Source of the DNA: Rotaria sordida
Lineage: Eukaryota; Rotifera; Eurotatoria; Philodinida; Philodinidae
Length of the DNA stretch: 64,000 nt
Assembly (NCBI GenBank): GCA_905250125.1
Contig: CAJNOL010000290.1
Span: 104,344 to 168,343, forward strand
Direction of reading: 5' to 3'
The notes below the pieces were generated by a model. It had not been told where the DNA came from and made no database searches. It was given only the letters and a program-made list of their open reading frames with translations. Position 1 is the stretch's first letter, and every line of letters begins with the position of its first letter. Both the position numbers and the translations under genes were made by a program. Below, one piece after another: positions 14,222-28,954 of this stretch.

Positions 14222-16377
14222 TTTCTTTGCTAATTTCAATTAAACTAAATTTTAATAATCATCATACTATTTCTTTTTTAGTTATAATACAGCAATAAAA
14301 AATACTTTAAAAGCGCCAATTAGAGAAAAATATATAAATATCTTTAGGCAGAAAAAGAGTTATGAATATAACGGGTAGTACGAAAACTTCTGGTAGATGC
14401 CCTTCACAGCTGGAAATCTGTCGCGGTAGCGGCAGCGCTACCATGGATATCTCTGAGTTTCTAGGCACAACAGTTTCAACACTTAGTTTCGATTCCAACA
14501 GTGAAAATACGAAAAAATTCCACGTTCAAACTAATTTTTCAGACTTTTCAAACATCTCTTCTCACTATTTTCGAGCGGAAAAAGACAGAAAACATCTGAG
14601 TTCATCTTCGAAAAGAGCATTAAATTCGGAGTCTAACTTATTGTATTTCACACGTCTAGAATACTTTTAAGTGAGTCAAAAATTAACAAACATTTTCTCT
14701 AGAAAATCACACATTATCAAAAATATTGACTATAAATATCATTTGATTTAAATTTATCGATTGACAATCAATGATTTTTCAATTACAAAAGAAAACAACT
14801 GGACTCCAACGAAATCATTCACGCGTTCATACTAAGGACGATTGTTGATGAATACTCTTGTTCGAATCACGATTGAATTACTTACATTTTCAGTTCATTA
14901 TCAATCTTTTACTAAAAATTTTTAAAGATGATTAAAATCTAACAAGCGAAAGGATTTAAAATTCATAACTTCATTTCTACTATCGATAATACAGTTATCT
15001 ACTTGATGTATACTCTTTCAACTAGTATCTCACTAAGAAACAAATCATAAACAGATACGTTAAAAAGATAACATATCAAATTTCGTGACATCTTATGCAA
15101 CCTTGAGCACACATTCATCAGTCTTTAAACATGATAAAAGAGAGGAGATGCGGATTAATGTCATGAAAGCTATATCTTTCAAATGAGTATTTATTCTTTT
15201 TTTGTTGGAAAATTTGCAACCTTATTATTACCGATTGATATTTTATGCCACGTACACACAATGAGTCATTATGCATGTATGATGTCTTTAAAAGAAACTT
15301 AATGTCGCCTCAGTAATCTATTTTCTGTTATCTTTTATTATTCTCCCTGGAAAAAAATTCAAGTACATTGAAGCATTGTCAGTATGACAGGTAACAATAT
15401 ATCTTTTTCTTGCATTCTTCTTTGAGTGCACCTATATATAAATTTATTTGTTGGTTATTCATCAGTTATTTTAGCCTTACAGTTTACTTTTCTTCTGTTT
15501 ATGATGTTTCTTTTTCGTAAGAATATTAAAAAAAAATAAATTTCAAAAGACTACATCGAGCGTAAGATTTAATTAGCAACTAGTACTCTCTGCTTTTTTT
15601 TTGTAGATCTTATTTAATATTCTTTTCATAAGACTTTGTTTCTCGATAAACAAGTCTAGTTGAATAATGAAACAAAATATATTCCTGCATCAATAGTTAT
15701 AAATTCAATTTCTTTTACACGAAATATTTTTTTTGTATGATTAGTAATAATTGGATTTGATAATCAAGACATTCAAAGTATGGCTTTTTGGATCTCGTCA
15801 AAATATTGGTATGACATTTTGTGACAGATGAATCATAAACTTGATTCATTGACTAATCATGAAAATATAATACTTATTGTACATTTTCACTTGCAATTAT
15901 ATTAAAAATTTTTTCCATACATAGTACTATGATTTTATTATTTCTGAGGTTATTATTTTTGAAATACATAAAAATTTAATTTTAAAATTGATTTTATTTG
16001 AAAAATCTCATTTGTTTTTTTATACCAAGAAAAGTTCCTACGAAATTAGTTTTTCGATAGAAAATTATTATCCGATTAATTTATCTAATAAATGAAACTG
16101 AAGTAAACACACGTTTTATCGTTGTTTTTTTTATAATTTATATAAACAATTAATTTGAGTAAATAGATGTCGTTAGTTAAATAAAAAAAAACGCAAATTC
16201 AGTAGAAGTCAGTCGATCACATAAACACAAGATGGTGACGTTGAAGTACAGCAGCTGATGTTTCTTATTTGATATTCTATCATGAATCATCATCTTCTAT
16301 AATCAAATAAAATCATTTTTTCATTCGTTCCAGATTATCCAAAGATATATAATATTACTACTATTTGATTCAAAATA
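14222..16377. other. divergent intergenic region ARMC4 / Rab2
   Basis: Noncoding interval between two divergently transcribed genes; it should hold both promoters. The only distinctive part is a GC-rich islet at 14425-14455 (separate entry). The remainder is AT-rich with no supported gene. Confidence 0.6.
14425..14455 (-). mobile_element. solo terminus related to the hAT-like MITE at 38383-38640
   Basis: On the minus strand this reads CAGAGATATCCATGG, matching the terminal inverted repeat of the element at 38383-38640, followed by a GC-rich stretch. The stretch forms a perfect 7-bp hairpin (GGTAGCG, 4-nt loop, CGCTACC, 14425-14442). No opposite end or target duplication was found, so it is probably a truncated copy. 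Confidence 0.45.
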
Positions 16378-17468
<1,091 letters not shown>

Positions 17469-17780
17469 AAGAAAAAAACAAATTTTTATCAGATCATAGC
17501 AACAGCATTAATTTCTTTTTTTTCTTCTTCACATCTCTTTATATATGTGTTACGTGAATTTATGCTTTGATGTTGTATTTTTTTTGTTTCGTTGTTCTTT
17601 ATGTCTTTTTTTTTCAGAAAAAATATATCGTATCTATATATAATCTTCTCTCTTTTGCTTAGCTCGATTGAAAAATGTCGTTCTTTTTTTCTTCAAGAGA
17701 ATTCTAAAAAAACAAGGGTTTTTATGAAATTTATTTGTGTATAAATCTACATTTCATTTCCTAAAACAAACAGGACAGGT

Positions 17781-17804
17781 TTATATATATATATATATAT
17801 ATAT
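17781..17804. repeat. (TA)n microsatellite
   Basis: About 12 TA units in the 3' flank of Rab2. Other simple repeats in the window are (GT)n at 23061-23080, (CT)n at 49084-49106, (CAT)n at 55825-55853 and a (GTT)n run near 48037-48062 that encodes polyglutamine on the minus strand. Confidence 0.9.
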
Positions 17805-18099
17805 GCATATTTATTCGTTATCTAAACGTGCAAATTATTCTTCAGTGATCAATATAACATTTTCTTTTATTTTTCTTTTAATTGACACATTCTTATGAAT
17901 GATACTCTATCTTTTTTCTTTCATTTCTCTCTGTTCTTTGTTGTCGAGACCTTTTCTTTTTTGTATGTGTATGTGTGTGTGTAAAACAGAAATACAAAAA
18001 GTAACAAATAAAAGAAAAGCATAAGTCATTGGGTTTTGAGTAGACACAGAATAATATTGATGAGAAAAATATGATGTTTTGCTTTTAGAAGTATCCAGC

Positions 18100-21000
18100 A
18101 TGACTGATTTAGTTGATGAAGTACAATTAAGAACGGTAAACATTTATTGAGAAGATATTAATTTAGATAATTATTGTATATATTTATTTTAGGCAGAAGA
18201 AGCAAAAACAGTTGCTGCTTTTAAGGTAAGAAAATTCTATGAATAATATTTTATAGAAAGACAACATAAATCATAGAATAAAGTTGAACATAGGTTAAAG
18301 GTGATTTATTTTATTTAATAGTTATTTGGTAACCATAGTGAATTTTTCTTTATATTCAATTGATGAGTCATACTTTTTTAAAAATCTTATCGGTTCTATT
18401 CTATATATATGTATGTGCCATAGCAACTAATATTACATTTGTTACTTTTCTTAGCTAGAAAATTGTAATAATTACTAGCCAGTTTATTTTTGAAGTATCC
18501 ATTTGATAGTGTTGTATTCATAGTGTCTAGAAATGTAATATGCTAATTAAAATCTATGATGACAAGATTCTAATTCAAAATATAAAAAATTTGTGAGTAA
18601 TTAGAAAAGAAATCGTTGCTTTTTTTTTCTTTATTTTTTAGAATAAATTTTCTTTTCTCTTAAAACAAATTTGAAAACACTTCACAATGCTATAAAAATA
18701 ATTCTCTTGAATAATACATTGAGAAAAAATATTCTTACCTAATGTGCAAAAAAAAAAATGATATTATTTTTCTTTTTTTATACTGCACCTATTTCCTATA
18801 GTGTTGAATAGCACATAAGAATGAAATTAAAAAAAAAGAGGATTTTTTTCAGGTAACTTTTATGAGAATAATTATTTGAAAATTGGAACGATTTCTATAG
18901 AAGTTTAACTCATTTGTTGCCTAAGAATATTTCGTCTCATTTATTATGATAACATTTTATTGCTGTTTTCTGATGTTATTCATGTGAAAGATAATTACAT
19001 ACGTAGAATATCTGTCAAGAATAGTTGGGCAGAAAGAAAACATGACATGATGATTAATATCATCAATATCAAATTTCCATTCTTCTACTGACAAATGAAA
19101 ATTTAGTGCCGAAAAATACATTATGATCAAAACTTAAAATTCATTTGTACAAAGCAATCATGGATATAAATTTCAATCGATTAGTAATTATTAATGAGTA
19201 ATAAGAAAGTATATATATCATAACAATAATCTTCGTTCTGTAAGATAATCTCTTACTCTAAACATTTATTTAAAGCAAAGATCAGATTGCATTTTCAACA
19301 ATCAATTATACTGAGTTGATCTCCTCAAACACTCATATAAATGCATAATTTAAGCAAACTTGATCCTCATCCCATTCAATTATATGGAGTAGTTCAATAT
19401 TTTATGTACTTCTACTAACGTTTGATACGATGAATTTTTCGTGTTTTTATATTGATTTAAGAATAGAATTGATACTTGTTTTGTATTCCGTACTTACTAA
19501 CACAAATAACATTCAAAAAATCCTCTTTCTATGCAAAGAATATCTCACAAATCATTAAATTTCACTATTCGAAAGTATTCTAATTAATTCAGATTTGAAT
19601 TGAAATTGAAATGATTGCGCATATAATGAGAAATCTTCTAAATATTTCTACTGTCAATAAATAACGTAGTTAATCCTATCAAATCGTATTAGTTTTCTAT
19701 AAATAGTTCTGTATTTTTGTTTTTCGAACTTCTGATTCACATCCTTAATAGCCGATATTATTTTTTTTCTTTCCTTTTAATTACCGACTAACTATGTTTG
19801 CCATCACATGAATAACTTTCTATTTGTTAGTGAAGGTAGGCGCGAATAATAAGTACTTTTTAATATACAATCATCCAGGTTAATAATCCTATTTATGATG
19901 AAAATATATTATTTAGACTGATATTGAAAATCTTTATCAATATCGTGATGAATTATTTAAACCAAATTCAAAACCTATTGAATCAGCAAAAAATCGTTAT
20001 AAATTAATTCGAACACGACTTGATCAAATTCTTTCGAATTATAATGAAATTGAAGGTAGATTTGTATTTTTGTTTTTAAATAGTTTTCTAAGAAAATTTT
20101 ATTTTATTTTTTTTTGAAATAGAACAAATTCGTGATCCATGTCAACGTGCTTTATTTTCATATTGGAAAGGTCGTGCATTTAATTTATTTCCTGAATATG
20201 ATAAACGTGCAACAGATTATTTAAGTAAAGCAGCATTACTTCAACCATCAAATGTCTTAACATTAAATGAACTTGGAGAAAGTTATGCTAAAAATGGAGA
20301 ATTTGAAATGGCTGCTAATTGTTTTAAAAATGCAAATAGCAAAGTAAAAAGAAAAAAGAAATTTCATATTTTTCAAAAGAAAAATTGTTGTTTTGTTTTT
20401 GTTTCTAGGAAAAAAATCGATTTGTTTTAAGAAATTTATCAATTGTTACACGACAATTGGCATCAAAAGTAACTGATCGTACAGAAAGAAATCGAATGAT
20501 TGAGGAAAGTATTCAATATGCTAAACAAGCAGTTGAACTTGATGTTAAAGATGGAGCATCATGGTGTAAGTTTTTATTTCTAAATCAATTTTATCTATTG
20601 ACGATTTTCTTACAGATACACTTGCAAATTCTTATGTATGTTTTTATTTCATGGTTGAAAATCATCCAAAAAATTTAAAACAAGCATTTAGTGCTTATAA
20701 TCTTGCGGTTAGATTTTTTACTCATATCAAATATTTTAAATTTTTTTTTTTGTTTTTACTTTTAATTAAATAGCTCAAAGATCCAGCATCGGAAAATGAT
20801 GGTGATCTATATTATAGTCGAGGCGTGGTACTAAATATGTTTTTATTTTAGGAAGACGAGAGATGGTTTTAGAAATATACGCTTAATTCTTAATGATTTC
20901 ATGAATGTATCATTTGAAAAATTATACAGTCAGTTGATTTTGTCAAGTTTTATTCTATAGAAATGTAGAATGAAAAATTGTACAACATTCAATTTGACAT

Positions 21001-23016
21001 TTGATAAAGATTTAGATTATCACAAAGAAAGGAAAGGAACTTTCGTATATACATTAGAAAAATAAGACAGAATTCATCTGTCTTTCATCGAAAATCACGA
21101 TTATGCTCTGTGCTTACAAGAGATGCCACAATTCTCTAAATAATCATCGGTTAAACATGTACTCGATGGATAATTTCATCTACTGTAGAAATCAGTTTCG
21201 AAATATTGTCTCTCTATTTAGATATATGTCTTTTTTTTGTATAATCAGAGATTAAGATTTGAAAGAAACATATTTTAGGTTTAGTATGAGAGATCATTTA
21301 GAAAAGCGTAATCGAAGTTAATCATAGGATGATAGTTTAATTCTCTCTATTTTTGGATATATGTTCATACTATTCTTTTTATTTTTCTTAATCATTCGGA
21401 AATGCAATTAAAAAATAAATCATCTATTAAGAAGTCTTGTTATTCTCATTCGAATAGTTGTTATCAAATCCGAGAAAACCAACAGTATTTCTTTTAGATT
21501 GTGTTTCAAGAAAAAGTGCGCTTGTTTTCATAGCCGTGTACAAGACTAACTCTTTTTTGGTACCAATCTCAGTGAAAAACTAGATCAAGACATTTAGCAA
21601 TTCAAAGCTTATGAGTTTATGTTGTGATTTGACTGAGATATGAATATTTTAGTGGAATCTTGCTAAGGAATTTTTTAATGTTTAAAAATATTCATGTTTT
21701 ATGTAGTATTTATGGATGAGTTCTTATATTTTCAATAAATTCAACTCTTGCTAAAGCTACATGGAAAAATTCTGAAATTTTCTATACAAGTTAGCCTAGT
21801 CGATATGTCGATTGGAACGATGTTTCAGATTAAAATTTGAAAAACATTCGAAGATCTGCAGGAATATTTTAGTGAAACTTCTATTTCTCAGCTAAGTAAT
21901 AACATGGACTCATGCTTTTAGATTTTTATTAATCTAAAGATTTTCTGCATACGGGCAAACTATGAAGTCAAAAGCTTTGAATCACATTGAAAGAGTTGTC
22001 TTATTAATAGATATTTACTAATATCGATGTCAACAAATTCGAATGTCTCATTGCTATATTACGATCTATTTAGTTTTTTTTTATCATTTTCTTTCTTAGA
22101 GATTTACTTAGACTTGACGGAGATCAAAACGGTATCATTCATGTCTTCATCTCTCTATGAAACGTTTTAAATTTTTACCAGATAGTCGAATCAACATCCT
22201 CGTGTACATGATTTCTGAATCATTTAATTTTCTATTAATAAAGGCATTACAATATCATGAAGATTATGCCGAAGCTCTAGCTTCTTATGAACGTTCACTT
22301 GAACTTGATTCTGAAAATGAAGATGCACGCAATAATCAAGATCAGTTACTTAGTTATTTACGTACAATAACAGATCTTATTGCATGCAAAGTTTGTTTAA
22401 TTAACTCGTTTTTTTTTTTACAAAAAAGAAATGTTTTCTTTATTTCTTAAGGGTCGGATTAAACCAAAAAAATTTAAAACATTAGTTTCGGTATTAAATG
22501 AAACTCCAACATTGAATAATAATACTGTTCCACTGAGTTTTCTTCGTTCGGGAGAAAATGAAAATGTAACTTATCGTGGAACAGTTGTTGCTAGTCTTGG
22601 TGTACAGGATGTTAAATTGTATGAAATTTTATTGTTTATTTTTTGTTTAAATAAAAAGAAATTTATTTATTTTTTTTATTAATATAGAATGTTTATATTA
22701 GCTGATATGGAAGAACATTGTGTTCTTGTTACTGTTTATTATATTGATATATCAACATCAGTTTCACTTGGTGATATTATTGAAATTCCGAAACCAGTTT
22801 ATCGTTTAATGAATATTGAATGGCGAAAAGAGGTTCGATAAAAAAAAAAAGAAACTTATTTAAACAAAAAAAAAAAATCTAAATAAATTTATTTTTTAGA
22901 AATTTTCTATTCCATCAATACGTGTTGATTCACCAAAGAATTTAAAAATTAATGGAAAAGATTGGCCAATGAATACTTATGCACCACCGGCTATTTCACT
23001 TAAAGTCAAATTTTAA
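18100..23016 (+). CDS. TTC5: TTC5 (Strap), tetratricopeptide-repeat/OB-fold protein
   Basis: TTC5/Strap is a p300/JMY-binding stress cofactor and, in vertebrates, the reader of nascent tubulin in tubulin mRNA autoregulation. Exons: 18100-18135, 18193-18225, 19917-20055, 20123-20343, 20409-20565, 20616-20707, 20774-20827, 22244-22390, 22452-22618, 22688-22832, 22900-23016, giving 435 residues (human 440). TPR helices run through the first two thirds (ALFSYWKGRAFNLFPEYDKR, TLNELGESYAKNGEFEMAA, YAEALASYERSLELDSENE). The linker LIACKGRIKPKKFKTLV precedes the C-terminal OB-fold (ENVTYRGTVVASLGVQDVKL, LGDIIEIPKPVYRLMNIEW). Length and order match the family. Introns 18226-19916 (1.69 kb) and 20828-22243 (1.42 kb) are long for this locus and contain nothing recognised. 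The downstream phosphatase starts only 155 bases after the stop. Confidence 0.92.
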
Positions 23017-23171
23017 ATTAAATCTCGTTTTTTTTTTCTTATTTACAATTTGTTCTTATGCGTGTGTGTGTGTGTGTGTGCGTGTACGGTAGTGTTTTCT
23101 TTAAATCCGTCCATTCTTTAGTGAATTTCAACAAAAAAACCAACAAAGAATTTTAAATTCTAGATTAAAAA

Positions 23172-26021
23172 ATGTCACATATTGAAGAAGAATTTTTGAA
23201 AATTGAAAAAGAACGTGCTTGGAATGCAATATATCATGTTAGTTTTATTTATATATATTTTTATTTGATAAATTTTTAATTTATTCTTATAGAAACTTGC
23301 AAATGATCATCTAGTCAGAACATCTAATAAAAAAAGCGATATTGCATTATTAAATATTAATCGTGAATTAAATCGATTTCGTGATGTTTTACCTTGTAAA
23401 GATTTTATTTAAAGAAAAAAAAACAAACTAGTAATTATCTCTTATTTAATTAGATGATGATACACGTGTTTGTTTAACACGAGGTTCAAATGATTATATC
23501 AATGCAAGTTATATTGAAGTACCTGCTGCTAATCGAAAATATATTCTTACACAAGTAAATTTTTAATTGATTGACTTTGTAGATTTTCATATATTTTGTT
23601 CTTTTTTTGAAAAATTAGGGGCCACTTCAAACCACGTCAAGTCATTTTTGGCAAATGATTTGGGAACAAAATAGTCGTGTTATTGTTATGTTAACTCGTT
23701 TAATAGAAAAAGGATGTGTAAGTATTATACCATCTGGAGAATTATTGAAACAAACTACTCATAAATAATATATCACATGAATAGAATATTTGATTTTATG
23801 TTTGGATTTTTTGGTCTTAGAAAAGACAGAGTTTAGGAACGAATGAAACCACAATTCGAGACAGTAGTATTAGAGTACAACACATATTTTTTTAAATTTT
23901 TTTAAATAAAAGTTTATTAAAGCCAGAAGTATCCCGAGTCGAGGAGGAAAAGGCGGTGACTTCCATTCTGGAAAAATTTTTGTCCTCAGCTTTTTTATTA
24001 TTATTTTTTGTTGCTCACTAATTTCCGGAAAAATGTTCAACTTCCTCAAAATCCAGTTAAATTTAGAAAAAATCTTCTGATCGACTTCTTGAGTCATCAA
24101 TTACTCTGCCAATCTTGGAAATCTCGAGACATCTCTGATTAAAACTCTTACCAAAATAACTAAGAAGAAAATCATCAATTGCAATGGGAATTTTGATCGT
24201 TAGCGAGCAAATTTTTCGGATATATCATGTCAATTAAAAGCAAAAAAAAAGTAATTTTTTTATCTGAACTCAATTAAATAGGATTTCAGATTTGAGTTGA
24301 TTTTGTCCGATATAGAGATGAGCGAAAATAGTCTTTTTCAGTCGAAAATAGATCCAGCTCTAGTGGAAGAATCAGCAAATCATTTCTCTACATTGTTTTT
24401 CAAACTTATTCTAGAATATTGTCTATAGGTTTGAGCCACTTTGTTGTTACATTACGATCCATTTAGTAGGAAATATCTTCCGATAGAACCGAGATTGCGA
24501 GTAGTTGATTTCACACATCTTGAAGCAAATCAAATATTAGTAAATCTTTACTGTCTTTAAAAATCTCGAACAATATATATTGTTCATATTTTCGATTTTT
24601 TTCAAACATGGATCTTGAAAATCTTTTTTTTTCTGTACATTTTTCTTTTAGACTAAATGTTGGTTATATTATCCAGATTATCAAAATGAAAGTGAAATTA
24701 CATTTGATGATGTAGATTTAAAAGTAACATTCGTATCTGACAGACAATATCGATATTATACTCAAAGAAAATTTGATTTAATAAATCTTTTAGTAAATAA
24801 AAATACAAAAGTTTTTTTTTTGCTTTCTAATAAGAATTCTTTATAAGACTGGTGAATCTCGTTCAATAATTCATTGGTCAGATTTTGATTGGCCTGATCA
24901 TGGTGCTCCAAATAGACCAGAGCCATTTTTGCAATTACTTAGTGATGTTCGTCACTGTGGTGCATTTGATCCTCGTTACGGTCCGCCAATTCTTCACTGT
25001 AGTGCTGGTAAAATCTTCTGTTTTTTTTGTTTTTTATATCATACAAAAAGTTTATTTTGAATATTTTCAGGTATCGGTCGATCGGGTACATTTGTACTTG
25101 TTGATTCTATTTTAAAACTAGTAAAAATTAAAAAAGAAAATAATTTAAAAAAAAACAGAAATTTTTATTTTTAGCTTGCTCATGCACAAAAACCTGATGA
25201 TGTATCATTAATTGATGTTCTCGCTCATATTCGAACACAACGTCATGGACTTATTCAAACAGTAGAACAATTGAGGTAAATTATTATCTTAGAAAAATAA
25301 AAAATTTATTTGATTAAAATAAATAAATAACAGGTTTTCTTATTGTGCTATTATTGCTGGTTTGAAAGTTCTCAATGCAATCGAACAAAGTGAAGGATCA
25401 TTTATCGAATGTGATTTTAATTTATCCAGTGAAAGTGAAAGTGATGATGACGAAAAGAGTTTAAATTCTAAAAAATATCCAAAAATATGTGGAAGACAAG
25501 ATAATGTAATGTCCAACGGTCGCTTAAGTGAATCATTTGAAGATATCAATTGTGAATTAATTAAAAGAGTTGATTCAAATTTAAGTAGTTATGAACCTTC
25601 ACCAAATACAAAACGTCGTTTACAATCATTTTCGAAATCACGATTATCATCTGAAGATTTAAAGGAATATTCTCCATCATCACCGATCAATACACCACCG
25701 TATGAATTCTCTTTTAAGATCGATGAAAACAAAAATAATTTTTTTTTTCTTTCTTTGTCATATAGACATGATGTAGAAACATCACTTCGTCTTCGTCAAG
25801 AACGTTTATTACGTAATGAAGCTATTGAGAAAAAATTTAATGAAATAAAATCAAAATTACATCGACAAACTCCTTCTATATTCACAACAAATAATGAAAC
25901 ATCATTATTTACACTCTTGACAACGAAATATCGTGGTCCTTTGCTTATTGGTATATTGACCTTCGTCACTGGTTCAATGATATTATATAAATATGCTTCT
26001 AATAGTGACCGCAATCATTGA
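23172..26021 (+). CDS. protein tyrosine phosphatase, PTP1B/TCPTP-like with C-terminal membrane anchor
   Basis: Removes phosphate from phosphotyrosine; in this subfamily it usually acts from the ER face. Exons: 23172-23237, 23293-23395, 23454-23554, 23619-23717, 24652-24792, 24848-25007, 25071-25120, 25175-25275, 25334-25699, 25766-26021, giving 480 residues. The catalytic domain is complete: WPDHG loop (Asp187), HCSAGIGRSG with Cys221 and Arg227, and Q-loop QTVEQLRF; these positions are close to PTP1B's. The pTyr-recognition loop reads NRFRDV, with Phe51 where PTP1B has Tyr46. A long acidic/serine-rich linker ([10 protein letters not shown]) follows, then a terminal hydrophobic helix ([20 protein letters not shown]), as in PTP1B. 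Segment 25700-25765 is open in frame but is intron-like (GT...AG, T-rich), so I treat it as an intron whose retention would add 22 residues. AATAAA lies at 26325-26330. Confidence 0.93.
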
Positions 26022-28102
26022 ATCTTTCTTGTCATTTTTTTTTTGTTTGATTTCTTGTTTATATCAAAAATGAAAAGCAAATTAAATGATAGTATTTTGT
26101 TGTTGTGTAGTTTATCCATGTGGATTTGAACCAGTGACGTGCACGCATTATTTATACATATCCAATTTTTCAATAGTCATTTTTCTTCTTATTTCTATTT
26201 ACTTTCTCTTAACTATGTATATATATATATATATATCTAATATCATCGGTTATTTTACCGTCTTCTAATGATTATAAGCTATTTCTTTTGTTTCATTTAT
26301 GTGTCTTTTTTCGTTGCGATGAATAATAAAAACTTTCAATAAGAATTTAATTTTTAATGAATTGGATTTAATAAAAAAAGTAAAAAGAAAACGTTTATGA
26401 CGTGCAATATTCCCAGACGGACACTCATCCACGAATTAACCGAATCCAACGTTGTGTAACTTTAGTGATCAGATGAGAGCTGATGCATTCAGTGTATTAT
26501 GACTATAATCGAAACATTGATTATGCTACTTCTCCTTAGATATGGAAATCATATTCAAGATCTTCTTGATTGATTGTATGTAAAAATGCTAATGTCATCA
26601 AGAACAATTCTTAGGATAATTAGGAATTGGTGCTCATTATTTTGCGAAGAATTGTTTCTGCATGAAAGTTGTTTTATTATCTTTGAAAAGCAGTTCATTT
26701 TTCTTATATCCTAAGGATTATAATCTTAGATGATCGCTAGTGTTAATTTGTAACGACAAAAAAAAACGATCATAGAGTTACGTTTGAAATATTTTCGAAG
26801 TTTTTTACAATTTAAGCAAAAGATTAAGTATATAGAAACAAAAGTTCTCTGCTTAGTCTGCCTCACAGACATTTGACAGATATTTGGACTATGAGATTTG
26901 GAATATAAATTAATTTTTTTATTTTAATCTGTTTCTTACATGCTTAATTAATTTGAAATACAGAAACAAATTTGATTTTCTTTCTTACAATATTGTCGTT
27001 TGAGCCTCATCACAGCACAAGACAGACATTTCAACATAGTGCTTCTTAGAATCTGTTGCGGATTATGATTCATAAAGAGGATTTTGCTGTACAATCGGAG
27101 TGGCTCCATCGTACTTCATGGTTTAATCCCATAGGGATTATACTAAAAGTTTTTTTCCTAAAAACTAAACTACTGTACAAAAGAATCACTGACAGAAAAC
27201 CAAGTTAAGAATCTGCCTTGATCAATTCATTGGACTGAGACATAAAGAACACTTTTTTTTTCATTTAGTTTGCTTGCTCGTGAATCTCATTAATTATATG
27301 TAAATTCAATTTTTCATGGAATTACTGTTGATCACTAAATGGGTGATGACTGTGTTCTAGCTATATTCTGCATAAATATATCACTCTGATCATTTGTGAT
27401 CGTCGGCATCGTTGGTACAGTTCAATATAATAGCGCTTGAAAGACTCAATATGAGTATAAAACAAGCAAGATAGATGTCTTTCAGTCAATCAAATGTTTA
27501 ATGATTCATATGATGAAATCAATTCAGACTCTTTATTAACTTTCAAAACTACACATTAGTATGCTTGCTCACACGGAGAGCAACTCTAATCTGCAACTTC
27601 TCCCATAGAGTGATGTCTTCTTACTAATTTTATTTTGAAAATTTTGTCGATTAAGAATAAAAATTGGTCAACGGTGTGAATATTAATATTACTCTTAAGC
27701 TAATATTTCCATATCCTCTTTTCTTCTTATTCTCTTCCTGTTTTTCTTTCCTATCTTATTCTCTCTCCAATATAAATTGACATGATGTGTGAGACAGAGA
27801 CATGAAGTAGCTGAATAGACATGATTACTGAGAATGGAGATAAAGGTATTCATTCAATCTGCTGTTACACCAAGACAACTGTAAAATTATTTTTTGATAA
27901 ATTCGCAAAACTTGCAGTTCTTTATTGAAATCAAGGGCACTACATCGAAATCAGTTTTGTTTAAACTTTCTTCTGAGCATGAACTGTGAACATTCGTTTA
28001 AAATTAGTAAAAAAATTCTTCGCTTTAGTGGAATTGTAGTGTAGATTTACGACTTTTTGTTCGATAAACTAAGCTTCGGATCAGTCTATATTTGAAAGTA
28101 TT
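26022..28102. other. intergenic, no gene seen
   Basis: The first 300 bases are the likely 3' UTR of the phosphatase (poly(A) signal near 26325). The rest is AT-rich without open frames of substance or recognised repeats. Confidence 0.6.
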
Positions 28103-28954
28103 TTATATGTCGATAATATCTAATAAATTCAATGCCGGTTCCACTAAAATAACAAATACTTGTTGTTCAGAATGATGATGTTCATGTTGATTGTTTCTAT
28201 GACAACATTGTAGACTAATCATTTCACTTATAATTTGATAATCTGTTTGTTCTAAAGGCAATTCGACCAATTTAATTAAATCATCTTGTGTTTTATTCAT
28301 TAGATCTGGTAAAGTATCTATGTGAAACAGATTTAAATTTTTGAATATATATTGATAAACTTCATGTTCTTGTTTGGTATGTATTTGCCATAAATAATTT
28401 GATCTCGTAGTTCGTTGTAAATCGTAAAGATTTGGTAAGTTTTTATGACATATACAATTTAAAAAGCGAGGATTATATGTTACCTTCCAAACGGTTGATG
28501 TTGGATCATTATCAAGATTGATAATTTGATAATTTTGCTGTTTAGCCTTATCGACAGTAACAACCATTCCATGTGCTCTACCATTTTCGCGCATAAATAA
28601 TTCAATTTCATCAAGCTTTAATTCCATAAAATCTTCAAAATGATTTATATTTAAATTTTCATGTTCAATGTCGTTGTTGAGAATTTGTGATAAATCTAAA
28701 TCACCTTCAATATTATCTAATGGAGAATAATCAAATTGAAGAATTTTATCATTAATATGAGTAAAAAACCAATGATAAATATCTAATTTTGTTGTTAATG
28801 AACACGATGAACGAACAAGAAAATCAACAAGTGATGCATCAGACCAACCAACAGTTATTAGCCATATTGTGGCTGATGAAGACATTGTAACTTCGTCTAA
28901 AGATAAATATTTTACTACGATAAGTAATTTCGTGTTGATTATGCAATAACTCAT
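28103..28954 (-). CDS. uncharacterised intronless 283-residue protein
   Basis: A single open frame with no introns, unlike all other genes here. The ATG at 28954 is the first after an in-frame TAG 12 codons upstream; an alternative start lies 23 codons in (MSSSATIWLI). I do not recognise the family. The protein is acidic in the middle (NIEGDLDLSQILNNDIEHE, ELKLDEIELFMRENGR), has no signal peptide or membrane helix, and is histidine-rich near the end (NNQHEHHHSEQQ). The stretch FHIDTLPDLMNKTQDDLIKL near residues 215-235 resembles one helical unit of a SAM or helix-hairpin-helix domain, a weak inference. Codon choice is AT-rich like the native genes. It could be a lineage-specific gene or a retrocopy. 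Confidence 0.6.
   Translation of the reverse strand: MSYCIINTKLLIVVKYLSLDEVTMSSSATIWLITVGWSDASLVDFLVRSSCSLTTKLDIYHWFFTHINDKILQFDYSPLDNIEGDLDLSQILNNDIEHENLNINHFEDFMELKLDEIELFMRENGRAHGMVVTVDKAKQQNYQIINLDNDPTSTVWKVTYNPRFLNCICHKNLPNLYDLQRTTRSNYLWQIHTKQEHEVYQYIFKNLNLFHIDTLPDLMNKTQDDLIKLVELPLEQTDYQIISEMISLQCCHRNNQHEHHHSEQQVFVILVEPALNLLDIIDI

Noticed and set aside
24121-24150. GAGACATCTCTGATT resembling the hAT-like MITE end
   Set aside because: Only the short CATCTCTG core matches; the GCGGC part of the terminal repeat and any flanking duplication are missing.
26118-26140. tRNA-like B-box on the minus strand (GGTTCAAATCC)
   Set aside because: T-arm stem pairs over only about three bases and no D-arm, anticodon arm or acceptor stem can be folded around it.
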